A stretch of 64,000 nucleotides of DNA, taken from contig NZ_QYCZ01000001.1 in NCBI RefSeq assembly GCF_003614945.1, forward strand, positions 1,382,001 through 1,446,000. The letters are read 5' to 3'. The DNA comes from Bergeyella cardium (lineage in GTDB: Bacteria; Bacteroidota; Bacteroidia; Flavobacteriales; Weeksellaceae). Shown here piece by piece: positions 18,050-28,605 of the stretch. Below the pieces are notes generated by a model. That model had not been told where the DNA came from and did no database searches. It worked only from the letters and a program-made list of their open reading frames with translations. Both the position numbers and the translations under genes were made by a program. Within the stretch, counting starts at the first letter, position 1. Every line of letters starts with the position of its first letter.

Positions 18050-18769
18050 ATGACAAAACTCAGTGTAAATATCAACAAAATTGCGACCCTTAGAAATGCA
18101 CGAGGGGGAGATGTGCCCAGCGTAACCCAAGTAGCCATAGATGCCCAGAGATACGGTGCGCAAGGCATTACCGTGCACCCAAGACCAGACCAAAGACACA
18201 TCACAAGAAAGGATGTATACGACCTAAAACCTCTTATAAGCACAGAATTTAATATAGAAGGTAATCCCCACCAGCCATTTATAGACCTCGTACTGGAAGT
18301 TCGCCCAGAGCAGGTAACCCTCGTACCCGATGCCGATGATGCACTCACCTCTAATGCGGGGTGGGACTGCATAAAACACAAAGATTTCCTGAAAGAAGTG
18401 GTTTCAGAATTTAAAAAAGCAGGAATACGAACTTCCCTATTCCTTGATCCCAATCCAGAAATGGTACGGCACGCAGCAGATACGGGTACCGACAGGATAG
18501 AGCTCTACACAGAAGCCTATGCCAAGCAATACAGTAGCGATAGAGCAGCAGCAATACAGCCCTATCTGCAAACCGCACAGAAAGCAGAGGAATACCACTT
18601 GGGGCTCAATGCTGGACACGACCTTAGCCTTGAAAACCTCAAATACTTCGCAGAAAACATCCCCAATCTACTGGAAGTATCCATAGGGCACGCCCTTATC
18701 TCCGAAGCTCTCTATTTAGGTCTCGAAAATACGATACAAGCCTATCTGAAACGCCTGGCAAAGTGGTAA
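18050..18769 (+). CDS. pdxJ: Pyridoxine 5'-phosphate synthase
   Basis: A 239-residue TIM-barrel enzyme that condenses 3-amino-2-oxopropyl phosphate with 1-deoxy-xylulose 5-phosphate to make pyridoxine 5'-phosphate, the last ring-forming step of the DXP-dependent vitamin B6 pathway. Characteristic segments are [20 protein letters not shown] at the N-terminus, [13 protein letters not shown] (phosphate and substrate binding), [17 protein letters not shown] and [12 protein letters not shown]. The alpha/beta hydrolase gene starts 31 bp downstream on the same strand, and co-transcription is likely. Confidence 0.95.
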   Translation: MTKLSVNINKIATLRNARGGDVPSVTQVAIDAQRYGAQGITVHPRPDQRHITRKDVYDLKPLISTEFNIEGNPHQPFIDLVLEVRPEQVTLVPDADDALTSNAGWDCIKHKDFLKEVVSEFKKAGIRTSLFLDPNPEMVRHAADTGTDRIELYTEAYAKQYSSDRAAAIQPYLQTAQKAEEYHLGLNAGHDLSLENLKYFAENIPNLLEVSIGHALISEALYLGLENTIQAYLKRLAKW

Positions 18770-18800
18770 CCTCATCATCTAAAACCCATAAAAAAGCATA

Positions 18801-19574
18801 ATGAACATTCTACATTCTAAAATCTACGGACAAGATAAAAGCGGTACTCCCCTCCTCGTGCTCCACGGGCTTTTTGGGATGCTCGACAATTGGGGTACCT
18901 TCGGTAGGGACACGAGCGAGTTCTTCCCTGTGCACCTCCTCGACCTTCGCAATCACGGCAAGAGCTTCCACTCGGCAGGAATGTCTCACGATGACCTCGC
19001 ACGCGATATCCTGAACTATATGGATTATCACAACATTGAGAAAGCCCACCTCCTCGGGCATTCACTCGGCGGAAAGGCGGTGATGCAGTTCGCCATCAAT
19101 ACCCCCAATAGGGTCGAAAAGCTCGTCGTCGTAGATATCGCCCCCAAAGCCTATCCTCCCCATCACCAAGGAATCTTCAAAGCCCTCCACAGCATAGACT
19201 TTAACACGGTAACTTCCCGCAGCGAGGTAGAAGCCCTCCTCGCCCACTACATCCACGAGCGGACGGTGATTCAGTTCCTCACCAAAAATCTTTATTGGAC
19301 CGATGAGAAGAAACTCAACTGGCGCTTTAACCTCCAAGTTCTCTCCGATGAATACACCACCGCCGTAGCCAATACCATCCGCTTCGGTACCTTTACTGGG
19401 GAGACACTCTTCATCGCTGGCGAGAAATCCAACTATATCCTCCCCCAAGACGGCTTTCTGATAAAGCAGCAGTTCCCCCAGTCCAAAATCGTTAAGATAA
19501 AAAATGCAGGGCACTGGGTGCAAGCAGAAAACCCTACCGATTTTTTCCTCACCGTAACGAATTTCCTGCTCTAA
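18801..19574 (+). CDS. Alpha/beta hydrolase (esterase, YbfF-like)
   Basis: A 257-residue cytosolic alpha/beta-hydrolase. The oxyanion motif LHGLFGMLDNWG (about 21-32), nucleophile elbow GHSLGG with Ser88, and late histidine NAGHWVQAENP (His238) complete a catalytic triad with an aspartate. The family includes E. coli YbfF, an acyl-CoA and ester hydrolase; the true substrate is unknown. It follows pdxJ at 31 bp. The 3' end runs into the repeat region at 19.6 kb. Confidence 0.85.
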   Translation: MNILHSKIYGQDKSGTPLLVLHGLFGMLDNWGTFGRDTSEFFPVHLLDLRNHGKSFHSAGMSHDDLARDILNYMDYHNIEKAHLLGHSLGGKAVMQFAINTPNRVEKLVVVDIAPKAYPPHHQGIFKALHSIDFNTVTSRSEVEALLAHYIHERTVIQFLTKNLYWTDEKKLNWRFNLQVLSDEYTTAVANTIRFGTFTGETLFIAGEKSNYILPQDGFLIKQQFPQSKIVKIKNAGHWVQAENPTDFFLTVTNFLL

Positions 19575-19607
19575 ACCACCCTGCCTTTACTTATTGTAAT
19601 CTCACGG

Positions 19608-20090
19608 AACTTTCCAGCAATATTTCGGAACTCTCCCGCAACATTGATTATAGATAAAGTGATATGACGGAATTCTTCTGCAATGTTGCGGAACTCTTCC
19701 GCAACATTGATTATAGATAGAGTGATATAGCGGAACTTTTCCGCAATCTATCTTATCTATTAAGTAACATTGATTATAGATAGAGTGATATGACGGAACT
19801 TTTCTGTAATCTATCTTATCTTATTGAGTAAGATGAATATAAATATGTGTAGTGCCGACTACGGCATCCGTAATCTAGCTTATCTATTGAGTAAGATAAA
19901 TGTAAATATGTGTAGTGCTGACTACGGCATCCGCAATCTAGCTTATCTATTGAGTAAGATAAATGTAAATATGTGTAGTGCTGACTACGGCATCCGCAAT
20001 CTATCTTATCTATTGAGTAAGATGAATGTAAATATGTGTAGTGCCGACTACGGCATCCGTAATCTAGCTTATCTATTAAGCGAAATAGTA
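19608..20090. repeat. TTGCGGAA...TTCCGCAA palindromes passing into a 63-bp tandem repeat
   Basis: The left half (about 19613-19810) has degenerate copies of CGGAACT..TTCCGCAA joined by the phrase CATTGATTATAGATAGAGTGATAT; the best copy is TTGCGGAACTCTTCCGCAA at about 19685. The right half has four tandem units of 63 bp, with the phrase ATGTGTAGTG starting near 19845, 19908, 19971 and 20034. Each unit contains the dyad ATCTTA...TAAGAT or close relatives. Because 63 is divisible by three, a frame stays open from 19824 to 20099 and encodes a 21-residue repeat (MCSADYGIRNLAYLLSKINVN). I regard that frame as fortuitous. No other gene is seen between 19575 and 20156. Confidence 0.85.
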
Positions 20091-20156
20091 AGTGAATAAG
20101 TACTCTCCACGCAAGTGGGTGGTGAGCCCGATTGTGGTATAAGCATTAAAGCAGAG

Positions 20157-21065
20157 CTATAGAAATGCCTTCAGAAGAGGAATAACACCATCGAGGAACA
20201 TTGCAAGTACCCCAATGAAAATCCAGAAACGGAGGAGGTTCATTAGCCAGAAAATATTTTTTCTATTAAATGAGAAAATGGGAATCATAGAGAGGAGAAG
20301 CACACCCGCAGAAACCAAAAAATAAATGGAAAGCACACCCGCCTGCTGTATATAATCCGCGTAGTAGATAAAAACCGCAGTCGCAGCATTGATAAGAAGA
20401 AGGAGGAGGAGAACCACCTGAGTACCCCACTTCCCGAGCACGATAGGGAGAGTACAGTAGTTAAAGATTTTATCGGAGCGCTGAGTGAGGACATCCTTCA
20501 TTACATCTACCTCCCATAGAATAAGGAAGAGGAAGACTGCCATCGCCATTATACGAACAGAAAAATGCTGATAATAGACCAGCATACCTGAGAACGGATA
20601 GAGGGTGAGAGCTACATAAGTGAGGTTATTCACAACTGCGATTTTGCTCAGCTTGTGGCTATAAAACCAGATAACGAACTGATAAAAAAGAAAGAAAAAG
20701 AAAATTCTGTACGACAAGAATAAGGCTACGACGAGAGAGAGAGCATTTAGAAATAAATAGGTATAGAGGAAATGCTTCTGAGAGACGAAGCTCTGCAACC
20801 GTACACGAAGTGGGCGCTCTACGCTGTCCTTGTCCCAATCATAAAACTGATTGATAATACCCCCTGCGGCAATGCTCAGTACCGAGCAGAAGATAATCCC
20901 ATTCACTTTAATATCAAAAACGAAGTTCCTGAGGCTCTCCTCCTGATTAAACAAGAAAAAAGTAGAGACATAGAGTGTAAAAGTAAAGAACGAAAGGACG
21001 AAAACCCTCGCACCCAAAAGCAAACTGATGAACTGCGAAAATCTGTATAGCCCTTTGCTCTTCAT
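20157..21065 (-). CDS. UbiA family prenyltransferase
   Basis: A 302-residue polytopic membrane enzyme of the UbiA superfamily. The first aspartate motif NQFYDWDKD (Asn72, Asp76, Asp80) is intact. The second is the region DVMKDVLTQRSDK (about 187-200). These bind Mg2+-prenyl diphosphate in the family, which attaches prenyl chains to aromatic rings or to glycerol phosphate. The acceptor is not evident; many flavobacterial members are annotated as geranylgeranylglycerol-phosphate geranylgeranyltransferase-like. It begins 3 bp after the mevalonate kinase-like gene, so the two are co-transcribed, coupling prenyl supply and use. Confidence 0.85.
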   Translation of the reverse strand: MKSKGLYRFSQFISLLLGARVFVLSFFTFTLYVSTFFLFNQEESLRNFVFDIKVNGIIFCSVLSIAAGGIINQFYDWDKDSVERPLRVRLQSFVSQKHFLYTYLFLNALSLVVALFLSYRIFFFFLFYQFVIWFYSHKLSKIAVVNNLTYVALTLYPFSGMLVYYQHFSVRIMAMAVFLFLILWEVDVMKDVLTQRSDKIFNYCTLPIVLGKWGTQVVLLLLLLINAATAVFIYYADYIQQAGVLSIYFLVSAGVLLLSMIPIFSFNRKNIFWLMNLLRFWIFIGVLAMFLDGVIPLLKAFL

Positions 21066-21068
21066 ACG

Positions 21069-22007
21069 CTAAAATCTATAAATAATCTCTTTGTGGAAGC
21101 CTTTAAGCATCTCTTCTGCCTTAGGATAATCCTGAGTAAAACCGAGAATATAGCCCCCACCACCGCTTCCGCAGAGCTTGAGATAGTAGGCATTGGTATC
21201 CAGACCTTTTTTCCAAGCGTTGTAGATACTGTCGGGTATCATCGGTTTAAAGTGGTCGTATGCCCAGATGGAGAGCTTCCTAAGGTTTTTAAAGAACGGA
21301 TTCATATCCTTTTTCAGAAACGCTTGTATGCAGGCATTATTGTATCGTATAAACTCTTCCTTCAAGGTTTTTCGGAAACCTTCGGTCTTCATTTTCTCAA
21401 AAAAGATCTGAACCATAGGTCCTGTTTCTCCAACCATTCCAGAATCGATGAGGAAGATTGCCCCCCTGCCTTGCTCCTCTTTTGGGATGGAGACTTTATC
21501 TACATTCTCGCGGTTTTCGATAAGGATAGGCAAGTTCATATAGCAGATGAGTGGGTCTATACCCGAACTCTTACCGTGGAAATAGCTTTCCAAAAGTCCA
21601 AAGACCTTTTTGAGTTCCTTTAAATCTTCTTTGCTGATGCTTTCGGGGTTGTATTTCTTAATGGAATACTTCTCAAAGATGGCAGCAACCAATGCTCCCG
21701 AGCTACCGACACCATAACCTTGTGGGATATTGCTATCAAAATAAAGCCCCTTAGCAATATCATCTTTAAGAGCAGAGATATTAATCTCAAAACCCGCTGG
21801 AAGGTCTATACCAAGAAGCTCATCTGAATAATTGAGCAGATGCTCGTTTGATTGTTTTTCAAAATCGGTAGATAAGTCCGAAAACTTCAATGTACCCTTA
21901 TAAAAGCTGTAAGGTAAGGTAAGTCCTTGCGAGTCTTCAATGATTCCATACTCACCAAACAGTAGGATTTTAGCATAGAATAAAGGATTTGTCATTTCTC
22001 TTTTCAT
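21069..22007 (-). CDS. GHMP kinase, mevalonate kinase-like
   Basis: A 312-residue kinase of the GHMP superfamily. The N-terminal FYAKILLFGEYGII, the ATP-binding motif IPQGYGVGSSGALVAAI (about 94-110), a VDKVS..., and the C-terminal KLCGSGGGGYILGF are the three GHMP motifs. The best match from memory is the Bacteroidota mevalonate kinase, which phosphorylates mevalonate in isoprenoid synthesis. A related mevalonate-pathway GHMP kinase cannot be excluded. An ATG four codons in (21995) is an alternative start. It leads a two-gene operon with the UbiA-type prenyltransferase. Confidence 0.83.
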   Translation of the reverse strand: MKREMTNPLFYAKILLFGEYGIIEDSQGLTLPYSFYKGTLKFSDLSTDFEKQSNEHLLNYSDELLGIDLPAGFEINISALKDDIAKGLYFDSNIPQGYGVGSSGALVAAIFEKYSIKKYNPESISKEDLKELKKVFGLLESYFHGKSSGIDPLICYMNLPILIENRENVDKVSIPKEEQGRGAIFLIDSGMVGETGPMVQIFFEKMKTEGFRKTLKEEFIRYNNACIQAFLKKDMNPFFKNLRKLSIWAYDHFKPMIPDSIYNAWKKGLDTNAYYLKLCGSGGGGYILGFTQDYPKAEEMLKGFHKEIIYRF

Positions 22008-22126
22008 TTAAAAGCTGGGCAAAGATAGTCTTTTTTAGTAATTGTACTCGTTTTATGGGCGTTTATTATTTCAGGAGAAGTAGTTGAAATCTATTGATAT
22101 TAAAAGATATTTTCTATTAACCTCTA

Positions 22127-22157
22127 TTGTTTAGAATGTTTTTAAACAATACTTTTG
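22127..22157 (+). promoter_or_regulatory. Candidate promoter of the TonB-dependent receptor gene
   Basis: TTG at 22127-22129, a 20-bp spacer and TACTTTTG at 22150-22157 match the Bacteroidota -33/-7 promoter consensus (TTG, TAnnTTTG). It lies 21 bp upstream of the chosen start. Confidence 0.7.
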
Positions 22158-22178
22158 CCGGCATTAAAAATAGAATAT

Positions 22179-24425
22179 ATGATGAATAATTCATTATCCT
22201 TAGCCTTGGTTGTGGTGGGTGCCATTTGTGGAAATGCACAAACGACCAAAGACAGTTTAAAATCTAAAACAATCCCTGAAGTAGAACTCTTCGGAGAGAG
22301 AAAAAAGCAGAACAAAGGTATGGAAGTTATCACCCGTATGCCTTTGAAAGTGCGAGATCAGATACAGAGCATCTCTGTAATTTCTGATAGAGCCATCGAA
22401 GAAATGGGAGCCCTTACCGTAACAGATGCAGCAAAAAACATCCCTGGTGTAGTACTTTTCAGTACCTATGGAGATGGGGAGGAGTCTATGTCTATCCGTG
22501 GATATAGAGGAACTCCTGTACTTAAAAACGGAGTACTGATGTATTCCGATTTCAGAACAAGCTCTATACTTACCGATATGCAGGGCGTAGAAAGCCTACA
22601 AGTAATACGAGGTTCGGTAGCGATTACTCAGGGGATAGGTTCATCGCTTGGAGCTGCGGGAGGGGTAATTAACCTTACCACCAAAAAACCAAAATTCATC
22701 AATGCAGGAACAGTAGGTTTCAGGTATGGAAACTGGAATCTATTCCGACCAACGCTCGACATCCAAAGGGTATTAGACAGCGAAGGCAAAGTAGCTTTCA
22801 GGCTCAATGCTGCTTATGAAAACAAAGAATCCTTCGCCGATTATGTAAAAGGTGAGAGACTATACATCAACCCATCGGTTTCTTACAGACCTGATGATAA
22901 AACCAATATAACGGTAGAGATGGACTATATGTATAATCAAAACACACCAAACAGAGGTACAGTAAACCTCGCTCCAGATGATACAAATGCCCTCTACGAA
23001 TTGCCTACAAACAAGTTTTTAGGCTTTAAAACCAATTTTAATAAAACAACTTCCCTCAACTTTGGAGCGTATGCTGATAGGAAACTCGGTGATAAGTTCC
23101 GCGTTCGCATTGCCTATCTTCAAGGTGATGTAAGCAACAATGGAGAGTCTTACTCCCTCGCAACCGTTACCTATCCAGACCCTAAAAACCCCAAAAAACA
23201 GATTATAAAAGACTACAAAGAGAGGAACAGAAGATGGACGAAGTTTAGCAGTGAAGACCACTCTAAGGTATTCCAAGCGGACTTTATCGGTCAGGAAGTG
23301 GAGACAGGTTTCTTAAAACACACCTTCCAGATTGGGTTTGACTGGAAAGAATCCTACACCCTAAGCGGTACCTATCAGCATAAATTCCTCACCGAAGTCG
23401 TACGAGGAAAAACCTCCCCACTTAGCTACATTCCAATAGATAAAATCGCTGATGTAACGGGCGAATTTACCAATGACCTCCCTGCAACCTTTAACCCTGA
23501 TGATTTAGTGCATAAGGGGGATAGAATCTCTGCAAAATCTCCTATCTACGGCATTACGGCACAGGAAGTAATGGCTATCGGGAAGTATGCAAAAGCGGTT
23601 CTCGGCATCCGATACAGCTCCTACCAAGGAAATAACCAGACAGGCAAGAAAGACGCTTGGAACCCCTCTCTCGGGCTAATGATTTCTCCATTAGAGAATA
23701 TGAATATCTACGGCTCTTTCACTACGACGACTGACCTTAGGGGGAACGACAGAGTCCTCGCTAATGGCGAAGGCACAATAGGGGCAACCATCACCCAACA
23801 GTGGGAAGCGGGCTTCAAATCCGATTGGTTTGATGAAAAACTCAGGTTTAATCTAAACCTCTACGCTATGAACCTTAACAATCTTTCGTACGAAGTTCTC
23901 GATGCGGCTGGAAATGGAACCAAGACTTATGACTTCGCGGGTGACCTTACCCGAAAAGGCGTGGAGATAGACCTCATCGGGAAAATCCTCCCCGAGCTCG
24001 AAGTAATGGCAGGCTACTCCTACCTCGATGCGAAGTACAAAAACAGCCCTGCGTATGTGAACGATTCCCGACCGATGATGGCGGCTGAGCATACGGCTAA
24101 TGCGTGGCTCAACTATACCTTCCGAAGTGGCGCCCTTAAAGGGTTTAACATCGGTGGAGGCACGTATTATGTAGGCGAAAGACCAGTGAATGAATACACC
24201 CAGAAGGTCATAATTCATAACACGACCCCTGGCGTAAAGCCCTTTAACCTGAATGCCTACACCACCCTAAACCTCCAAGCGGGCTACGCTTATAAGAATG
24301 TTGGCGTGAGGGTATTCGCGAATAATCTAAACAATGCCTTAGGCTACAACGCCTACTACCGCGGAGGGTATATCAATAGGAATGACCCGAGAAACTTTGC
24401 CGTACAGGTCAATTATAAGTTTTAA
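22179..24425 (+). CDS. TonB-dependent siderophore-type receptor
   Basis: A 748-residue outer-membrane receptor. The start at 22179 gives a signal peptide ending CGNAQ; the longer frame would cover the promoter. The plug domain is recognisable (about 40-160) by QIQSISVISDRAIEEMGALTV, ESMSIRGYRG, and LQVIRGSVAITQG...GGVINLTTKKP. A 22-strand barrel follows, ending NFAVQVNYKF with the expected terminal aromatic. Subfamily features (the plug sequence, the GVRVFANNLNN segment) resemble ferric-siderophore receptors such as FhuE or FecA. No Fur box or sigma/anti-sigma pair was recognised nearby, so the ligand is unknown. Confidence 0.92.
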   Translation: MMNNSLSLALVVVGAICGNAQTTKDSLKSKTIPEVELFGERKKQNKGMEVITRMPLKVRDQIQSISVISDRAIEEMGALTVTDAAKNIPGVVLFSTYGDGEESMSIRGYRGTPVLKNGVLMYSDFRTSSILTDMQGVESLQVIRGSVAITQGIGSSLGAAGGVINLTTKKPKFINAGTVGFRYGNWNLFRPTLDIQRVLDSEGKVAFRLNAAYENKESFADYVKGERLYINPSVSYRPDDKTNITVEMDYMYNQNTPNRGTVNLAPDDTNALYELPTNKFLGFKTNFNKTTSLNFGAYADRKLGDKFRVRIAYLQGDVSNNGESYSLATVTYPDPKNPKKQIIKDYKERNRRWTKFSSEDHSKVFQADFIGQEVETGFLKHTFQIGFDWKESYTLSGTYQHKFLTEVVRGKTSPLSYIPIDKIADVTGEFTNDLPATFNPDDLVHKGDRISAKSPIYGITAQEVMAIGKYAKAVLGIRYSSYQGNNQTGKKDAWNPSLGLMISPLENMNIYGSFTTTTDLRGNDRVLANGEGTIGATITQQWEAGFKSDWFDEKLRFNLNLYAMNLNNLSYEVLDAAGNGTKTYDFAGDLTRKGVEIDLIGKILPELEVMAGYSYLDAKYKNSPAYVNDSRPMMAAEHTANAWLNYTFRSGALKGFNIGGGTYYVGERPVNEYTQKVIIHNTTPGVKPFNLNAYTTLNLQAGYAYKNVGVRVFANNLNNALGYNAYYRGGYINRNDPRNFAVQVNYKF

Positions 24426-24457
24426 TTTTTTCATATCGTTTAAAGTTTTTTTTAGTG

Positions 24458-24494
24458 CATCGGGCTGGGGATTTCCTCAGTCCGATGTGTTTTT
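24458..24494 (+). terminator. Terminator of the TonB-dependent receptor gene
   Basis: The 10-bp stem CATCGGGCTG / CAGTCCGATG (one G-T wobble, 10-nt loop) is followed by GTGTTTTT, 32 bp after the stop codon. Confidence 0.8.
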
Positions 24495-24677
24495 ATAGGC
24501 TTATTTTGGATTGATGAAGACTCAATCAAATACCTATTTCAAATACAATACAGAAAATTTAATCTTAGTAAAGCAAGGGTCTAAGCCCCCTATTTATATT
24601 AAAATTAGTAAAGAACTGATGTGTTTATAAGGAATCCTCAATTTTTCAATAAAAAAACTGTCTACTTGAATGCCTTT

Positions 24678-25811
24678 TTATTCTGCTTCTTCGTCAAGAG
24701 ACACCTTTCGAGCGGTTTCTAATAATGGATAGATAGAAGCTATTCCCCCGATTTTTGGGATTTTTTTATTCACTTGGTACTCATATCCTCTTGTATCGAT
24801 GAGATAGTCTGTGCCATCTCTTTTTACTGCTATGTACTCATCATATGCATCAAAGTAACGATTGTGATTTACAGAAGACCAGCCCAAGTTTTCATATATC
24901 GCTGGATAGAGTACGCCATTAAGATTAGCAAGACCTTGTTTATTATTGAGATGCAATTCATAGAATTTGCTATTATAACTTTTTATCTTATCATATCTTA
25001 TGGGAACAAACTCCTCTCCTTTCATATTAACTAAGCCCATTTTACCCATATTCTTCACATAGAATACAGGATTTATTTCGTATTCTTCATATTCTATATC
25101 ATCGTATTTGACAGGAACTATCTCCCTACCCTCATAATCCAAAATCCCATACTTATCATTGATTTTTACCTTAATATATTCATCCTTATAGGTGTAGGCA
25201 ATATCATATATAGCAGGGACAATCTCCTTCTCTCCCCTCTTTATCCCATATTTACCATCTTTATAAAAAGCCTTATTGCCTGCATATTTGTCATATTTCT
25301 CGAAGACAAAATCCGAAGTGTAAGCAACTCCTCCAGCCAAGATTAGAATATTTCCTGTATTCTCATAATAGTGCTGTATCAAGAGTTGATTTTCCTTTGT
25401 CTTGCCTATTTTAATATAGTTCTTCTGTGTATTACCATATATCAGCGGGATAAAAATATCCTCGTTCCAGTGAGTCACTTTTAGATAGTTTCTTCTTCTC
25501 TTCCCTGTAAATGTCTGCTTCTTGGTGGTGATTTCCCCCAGCTCCATCACAGGATAGGTGAGCTCCACTTTATCAGGCTCCTGAAATTTCATCTCGACCC
25601 AATTTACAGTTTCCAAATTTTTCTCACTATTAAAGAACCTTAACATATGAGCCTTCGTGTCTGGTATCTTCTTCTTTCCATTATACTTAAATAAAGATTT
25701 GGAATAGTACTTTCCATTCAGACTTTCCAAATTTTCCAGTTTTGTGAAATAACTCGGGCGGCAGGATACCAATGCCAATACTAAAAAGATTAATAATATT
25801 TTTACTTTCAT
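24678..25811 (-). CDS. WG repeat-containing lipoprotein
   Basis: A 377-residue lipoprotein. The start at 25811 (MKVKILLIFLV) gives a short signal with lipobox ALVSC; the longer frame adds a non-family extension. The second half has several WG-type repeats, for example GKYGIKRGEKEIVPAIYD, DKYGILDYEGREIVPVKYD, GKMGLVNMKGEEFVPIRYD and KQGLANLNGVLYPAIYE, each about 40 residues. These build extended beta structures of unknown function in surface-exposed Bacteroidota proteins. The N-terminal 150 residues have no recognised domain. It follows clpB at 120 bp, with a terminator between. Confidence 0.82.
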   Translation of the reverse strand: MKVKILLIFLVLALVSCRPSYFTKLENLESLNGKYYSKSLFKYNGKKKIPDTKAHMLRFFNSEKNLETVNWVEMKFQEPDKVELTYPVMELGEITTKKQTFTGKRRRNYLKVTHWNEDIFIPLIYGNTQKNYIKIGKTKENQLLIQHYYENTGNILILAGGVAYTSDFVFEKYDKYAGNKAFYKDGKYGIKRGEKEIVPAIYDIAYTYKDEYIKVKINDKYGILDYEGREIVPVKYDDIEYEEYEINPVFYVKNMGKMGLVNMKGEEFVPIRYDKIKSYNSKFYELHLNNKQGLANLNGVLYPAIYENLGWSSVNHNRYFDAYDEYIAVKRDGTDYLIDTRGYEYQVNKKIPKIGGIASIYPLLETARKVSLDEEAE

Positions 25812-25886
25812 AGAACTAAAATTTAATGGTAAATGTAGAAAATTTCTCAATATTATCTCCCAATTGAAAAATACTAAATAAAAAAC

Positions 25887-25907
25887 CACCTCTGGATGAG
25901 AGAGGTG
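25887..25907 (-). terminator. Terminator of clpB
   Basis: Read on the minus strand, CACCTCT-N7-AGAGGTG is followed by GTTTTTTATTTAG. It is 24 bp beyond the clpB stop codon. Confidence 0.8.
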
Positions 25908-25931
25908 ATTTTAAAATCAAAAAACTATTAT

Positions 25932-28523
25932 TTAATCAATCTTTCGGAAGATGAGCCCTTCACCATCAAAGAAATCAAGGCTTATTCTATCGCCGTCATT
26001 TACTTTTCCTGCGAGGATTTCCTTAGAGAGTTTATTGAGAACATCCTGCTGGAGCACTCGTTTTAGAGGTCTTGCTCCAAAGGCTGGGTCGTAGCCCTTG
26101 TTCATAATATAATCTACTGCCTCTTCGGTAGCCGTCATTATGATGCCTCGTTTTTCGAGCATTTTGTTGAAGCCTCTTAGCTGAAGCCCGATAATCTTGC
26201 CAATCTCTTTTTTATTAAGCGGTTGGAAGAGTACCACCTCATCTATCCTGTTGACAAACTCTGGTCGGAGGCTTTGTTTGAGAAGGTCAAAAACTTCGAT
26301 TTTGGTTTTTTCTACCACTTCAAACTGGTTATCATCATTTATTCCCTCAAAATTCTCCTGAATAATATGCGAACCGAGATTGGAGGTCATAATGATAATC
26401 GTGTTTTTGAAATTGACCACTCTACCTTTGTTATCGGTAAGCCTACCGTCATCCAAAACTTGGAGAAGCGTATTGAAAACATCAGGATGGGCTTTTTCAA
26501 TCTCATCGAGGAGGACTACGGAATAAGGTCTCCTGCGCACGGCCTCAGTGAGCTGACCGCCCTCATCATAGCCCACATACCCAGGAGGCGCACCCACCAA
26601 TCGGGAAACACTGTGGCGCTCTTGATATTCGCTCATATCTATTCGGGTGAGGTTATTCTCATCATCAAAGAGAAACTCGGCAAGTGCCTTTGCAAGCTCG
26701 GTTTTACCAACCCCTGTAGTCCCAAGGAAGAGGAAGGAGCCGATAGGTCTTTTCTCATCACTAAGCCCTGCACGGTTTCTTCGGATGGCATCTGCTACAG
26801 CTTGTATGGCTTCCTCCTGACCAATTACTCGCCTGTGAAGCTCATTTTCTAAGTGGAGGAGCTTCTCTCTCTCGCTTTGGAGGAGCTTGGTTACGGGAAT
26901 TCCCGTCCATTTTGAAATAACTTCGGAGATGTTTTCTGCGGTTACTTCTTCTTTTACAAGTTCATTTTCCTCGTTTTGCATCAGAAGCTCCAGCTGTTTG
27001 AGCTCGTCCTCCTTCTCGCGGAGTTTTCCGTACTGTATCTCTGCTACTTTTGCATAATCGCCCACTCGGGAAGCTCTTTCGGCTTCAAATTTTAAAGCTT
27101 CAATATCTTTTTTAATCTGGGTTAAATCCTCAGACTTCTGTTTTTCCTGCAACCACTGTGCATTGATGGCATTTCGCTCTTCGGTAACCTTAGCGATATC
27201 TTCCTTCAAATGCTCGATTTTGGTTTGATTGCCCTCTCTGGAAATCGCAGCGAGTTCTATTTCAAGCTGCATCAGTTTCCTATCGAGTACATCGAGCTCC
27301 TCTGGTTTGGAGTTGATTTCCATTCTGAGCTTAGCTGATGCTTCGTCTATCAAGTCAATCGCCTTATCGGGTAAAAACCTGTCGGAAATATACCTTTGAG
27401 ACATTTCTACTGCTGCTATAATGGCTTCGTCTTTTATTCTCACCTTATGATGAGACTCGTATTTATCTTTAATCCCCCTTAGGATGGAGATAGCAGATTC
27501 CGTGTCTGGCTCCTCTACCATTACCTTTTGGAAACGGCGCTCAAGGGCTTTATCTTTCTCGAAATATTTTTGATATTCGTTTAATGTCGTCGCTCCAATT
27601 GCTCTGAGCTCACCTCTTGCCAAGGCCGGTTTGAGGATATTGGCAGCGTCCATTGCGCCCTCGCCACCACCTGCACCTACAAGGGTATGGATTTCATCGA
27701 TGAAAAGGATGATTTGCCCATCGGATTTGGTAACTTCATTCACTACGGATTTAAGCCTTTCTTCAAACTCACCTTTGTACTTAGCTCCCGCCACAAGCGC
27801 ACCCATATCAAGAGAGTAAAGGGTTTTGTCCATCAAGTTTTCTGGCACATCTCCCGAGATAATACGGTGAGCAATACCCTCTGCTATGGCAGTTTTACCC
27901 ACACCTGGTTCACCGATTAATATCGGATTATTCTTGGTTCTTCGGGAGAGAATTTGAAGCACTCTGCGGATTTCCTCATCTCGCCCAATAACAGGGTCAA
28001 GTTTGCCCTCCGCAGCGAGCTCATTAAAGTTTTTTGCATATTTATTAAGGCTTTGGTAAGTGTCTTCGGAGCTTGCCGAGTTTGCCTTGCTGCCTTTTCT
28101 TAGCTCTTTAATTCCTCCTTCTAAAAGGGATTTGGTTACCCCCATATCTTTGAGCATAGTAGCCACTGGTGAGGAGATTTCTATCAGCGCAAGCCAAAGA
28201 TGCTCGATGGTTACAAACTCATCTCCCATTTTCTTAGCGATATTCGGAGCGTCGAGTAAGATTTTATTTGCCGGTTGAGAAAGGTAGATATTTCCCCCCT
28301 CTACTTTTGGCAGTTTTTCTATCGCCTCCCTGTTTCTCTCTCTGATGAGCGTAGCATCTGCCTCCGATTTCTTTAAAAGGAATGATGAGATATGCTCATC
28401 TGCCTGGAAAATCCCCTCTAATAAATGCTGAGGTTCGATACTCTGGTTGCCAAACTCTAAAGCTACTTGCTGTGCTTTCTGAATGGCTTCTTGTGATTTT
28501 ACTGTATATTGGTTTAAGTTCAT
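25932..28523 (-). CDS. clpB: ATP-dependent disaggregase ClpB
   Basis: An 863-residue Hsp100 chaperone that, with DnaK, pulls proteins out of aggregates. The domain order is complete: Clp N-domain repeats (1-145), AAA1 with Walker A GEPGVGKT (204-211) and Walker [11 protein letters not shown], the coiled-coil middle domain (about 405-530, the mark of ClpB against ClpA or ClpC), and AAA2 with GTTGVGKT and [11 protein letters not shown], ending in the C-terminal D2 small domain. It is transcribed away from nrnA, with a 205-bp divergent region that holds two direct copies of CTGACAAAATTTCCGA. Heat-stress control is expected but the regulator is unknown. Confidence 0.97.
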   Translation of the reverse strand: MNLNQYTVKSQEAIQKAQQVALEFGNQSIEPQHLLEGIFQADEHISSFLLKKSEADATLIRERNREAIEKLPKVEGGNIYLSQPANKILLDAPNIAKKMGDEFVTIEHLWLALIEISSPVATMLKDMGVTKSLLEGGIKELRKGSKANSASSEDTYQSLNKYAKNFNELAAEGKLDPVIGRDEEIRRVLQILSRRTKNNPILIGEPGVGKTAIAEGIAHRIISGDVPENLMDKTLYSLDMGALVAGAKYKGEFEERLKSVVNEVTKSDGQIILFIDEIHTLVGAGGGEGAMDAANILKPALARGELRAIGATTLNEYQKYFEKDKALERRFQKVMVEEPDTESAISILRGIKDKYESHHKVRIKDEAIIAAVEMSQRYISDRFLPDKAIDLIDEASAKLRMEINSKPEELDVLDRKLMQLEIELAAISREGNQTKIEHLKEDIAKVTEERNAINAQWLQEKQKSEDLTQIKKDIEALKFEAERASRVGDYAKVAEIQYGKLREKEDELKQLELLMQNEENELVKEEVTAENISEVISKWTGIPVTKLLQSEREKLLHLENELHRRVIGQEEAIQAVADAIRRNRAGLSDEKRPIGSFLFLGTTGVGKTELAKALAEFLFDDENNLTRIDMSEYQERHSVSRLVGAPPGYVGYDEGGQLTEAVRRRPYSVVLLDEIEKAHPDVFNTLLQVLDDGRLTDNKGRVVNFKNTIIIMTSNLGSHIIQENFEGINDDNQFEVVEKTKIEVFDLLKQSLRPEFVNRIDEVVLFQPLNKKEIGKIIGLQLRGFNKMLEKRGIIMTATEEAVDYIMNKGYDPAFGARPLKRVLQQDVLNKLSKEILAGKVNDGDRISLDFFDGEGLIFRKID

Positions 28524-28605
28524 CTGAATTGTTTTTATGTTTTATGCCCTCCCTTTCTCAAAAATTATACAACAAGGCTTAACACCTCAAAAAAGGCTTA
28601 TTTAT

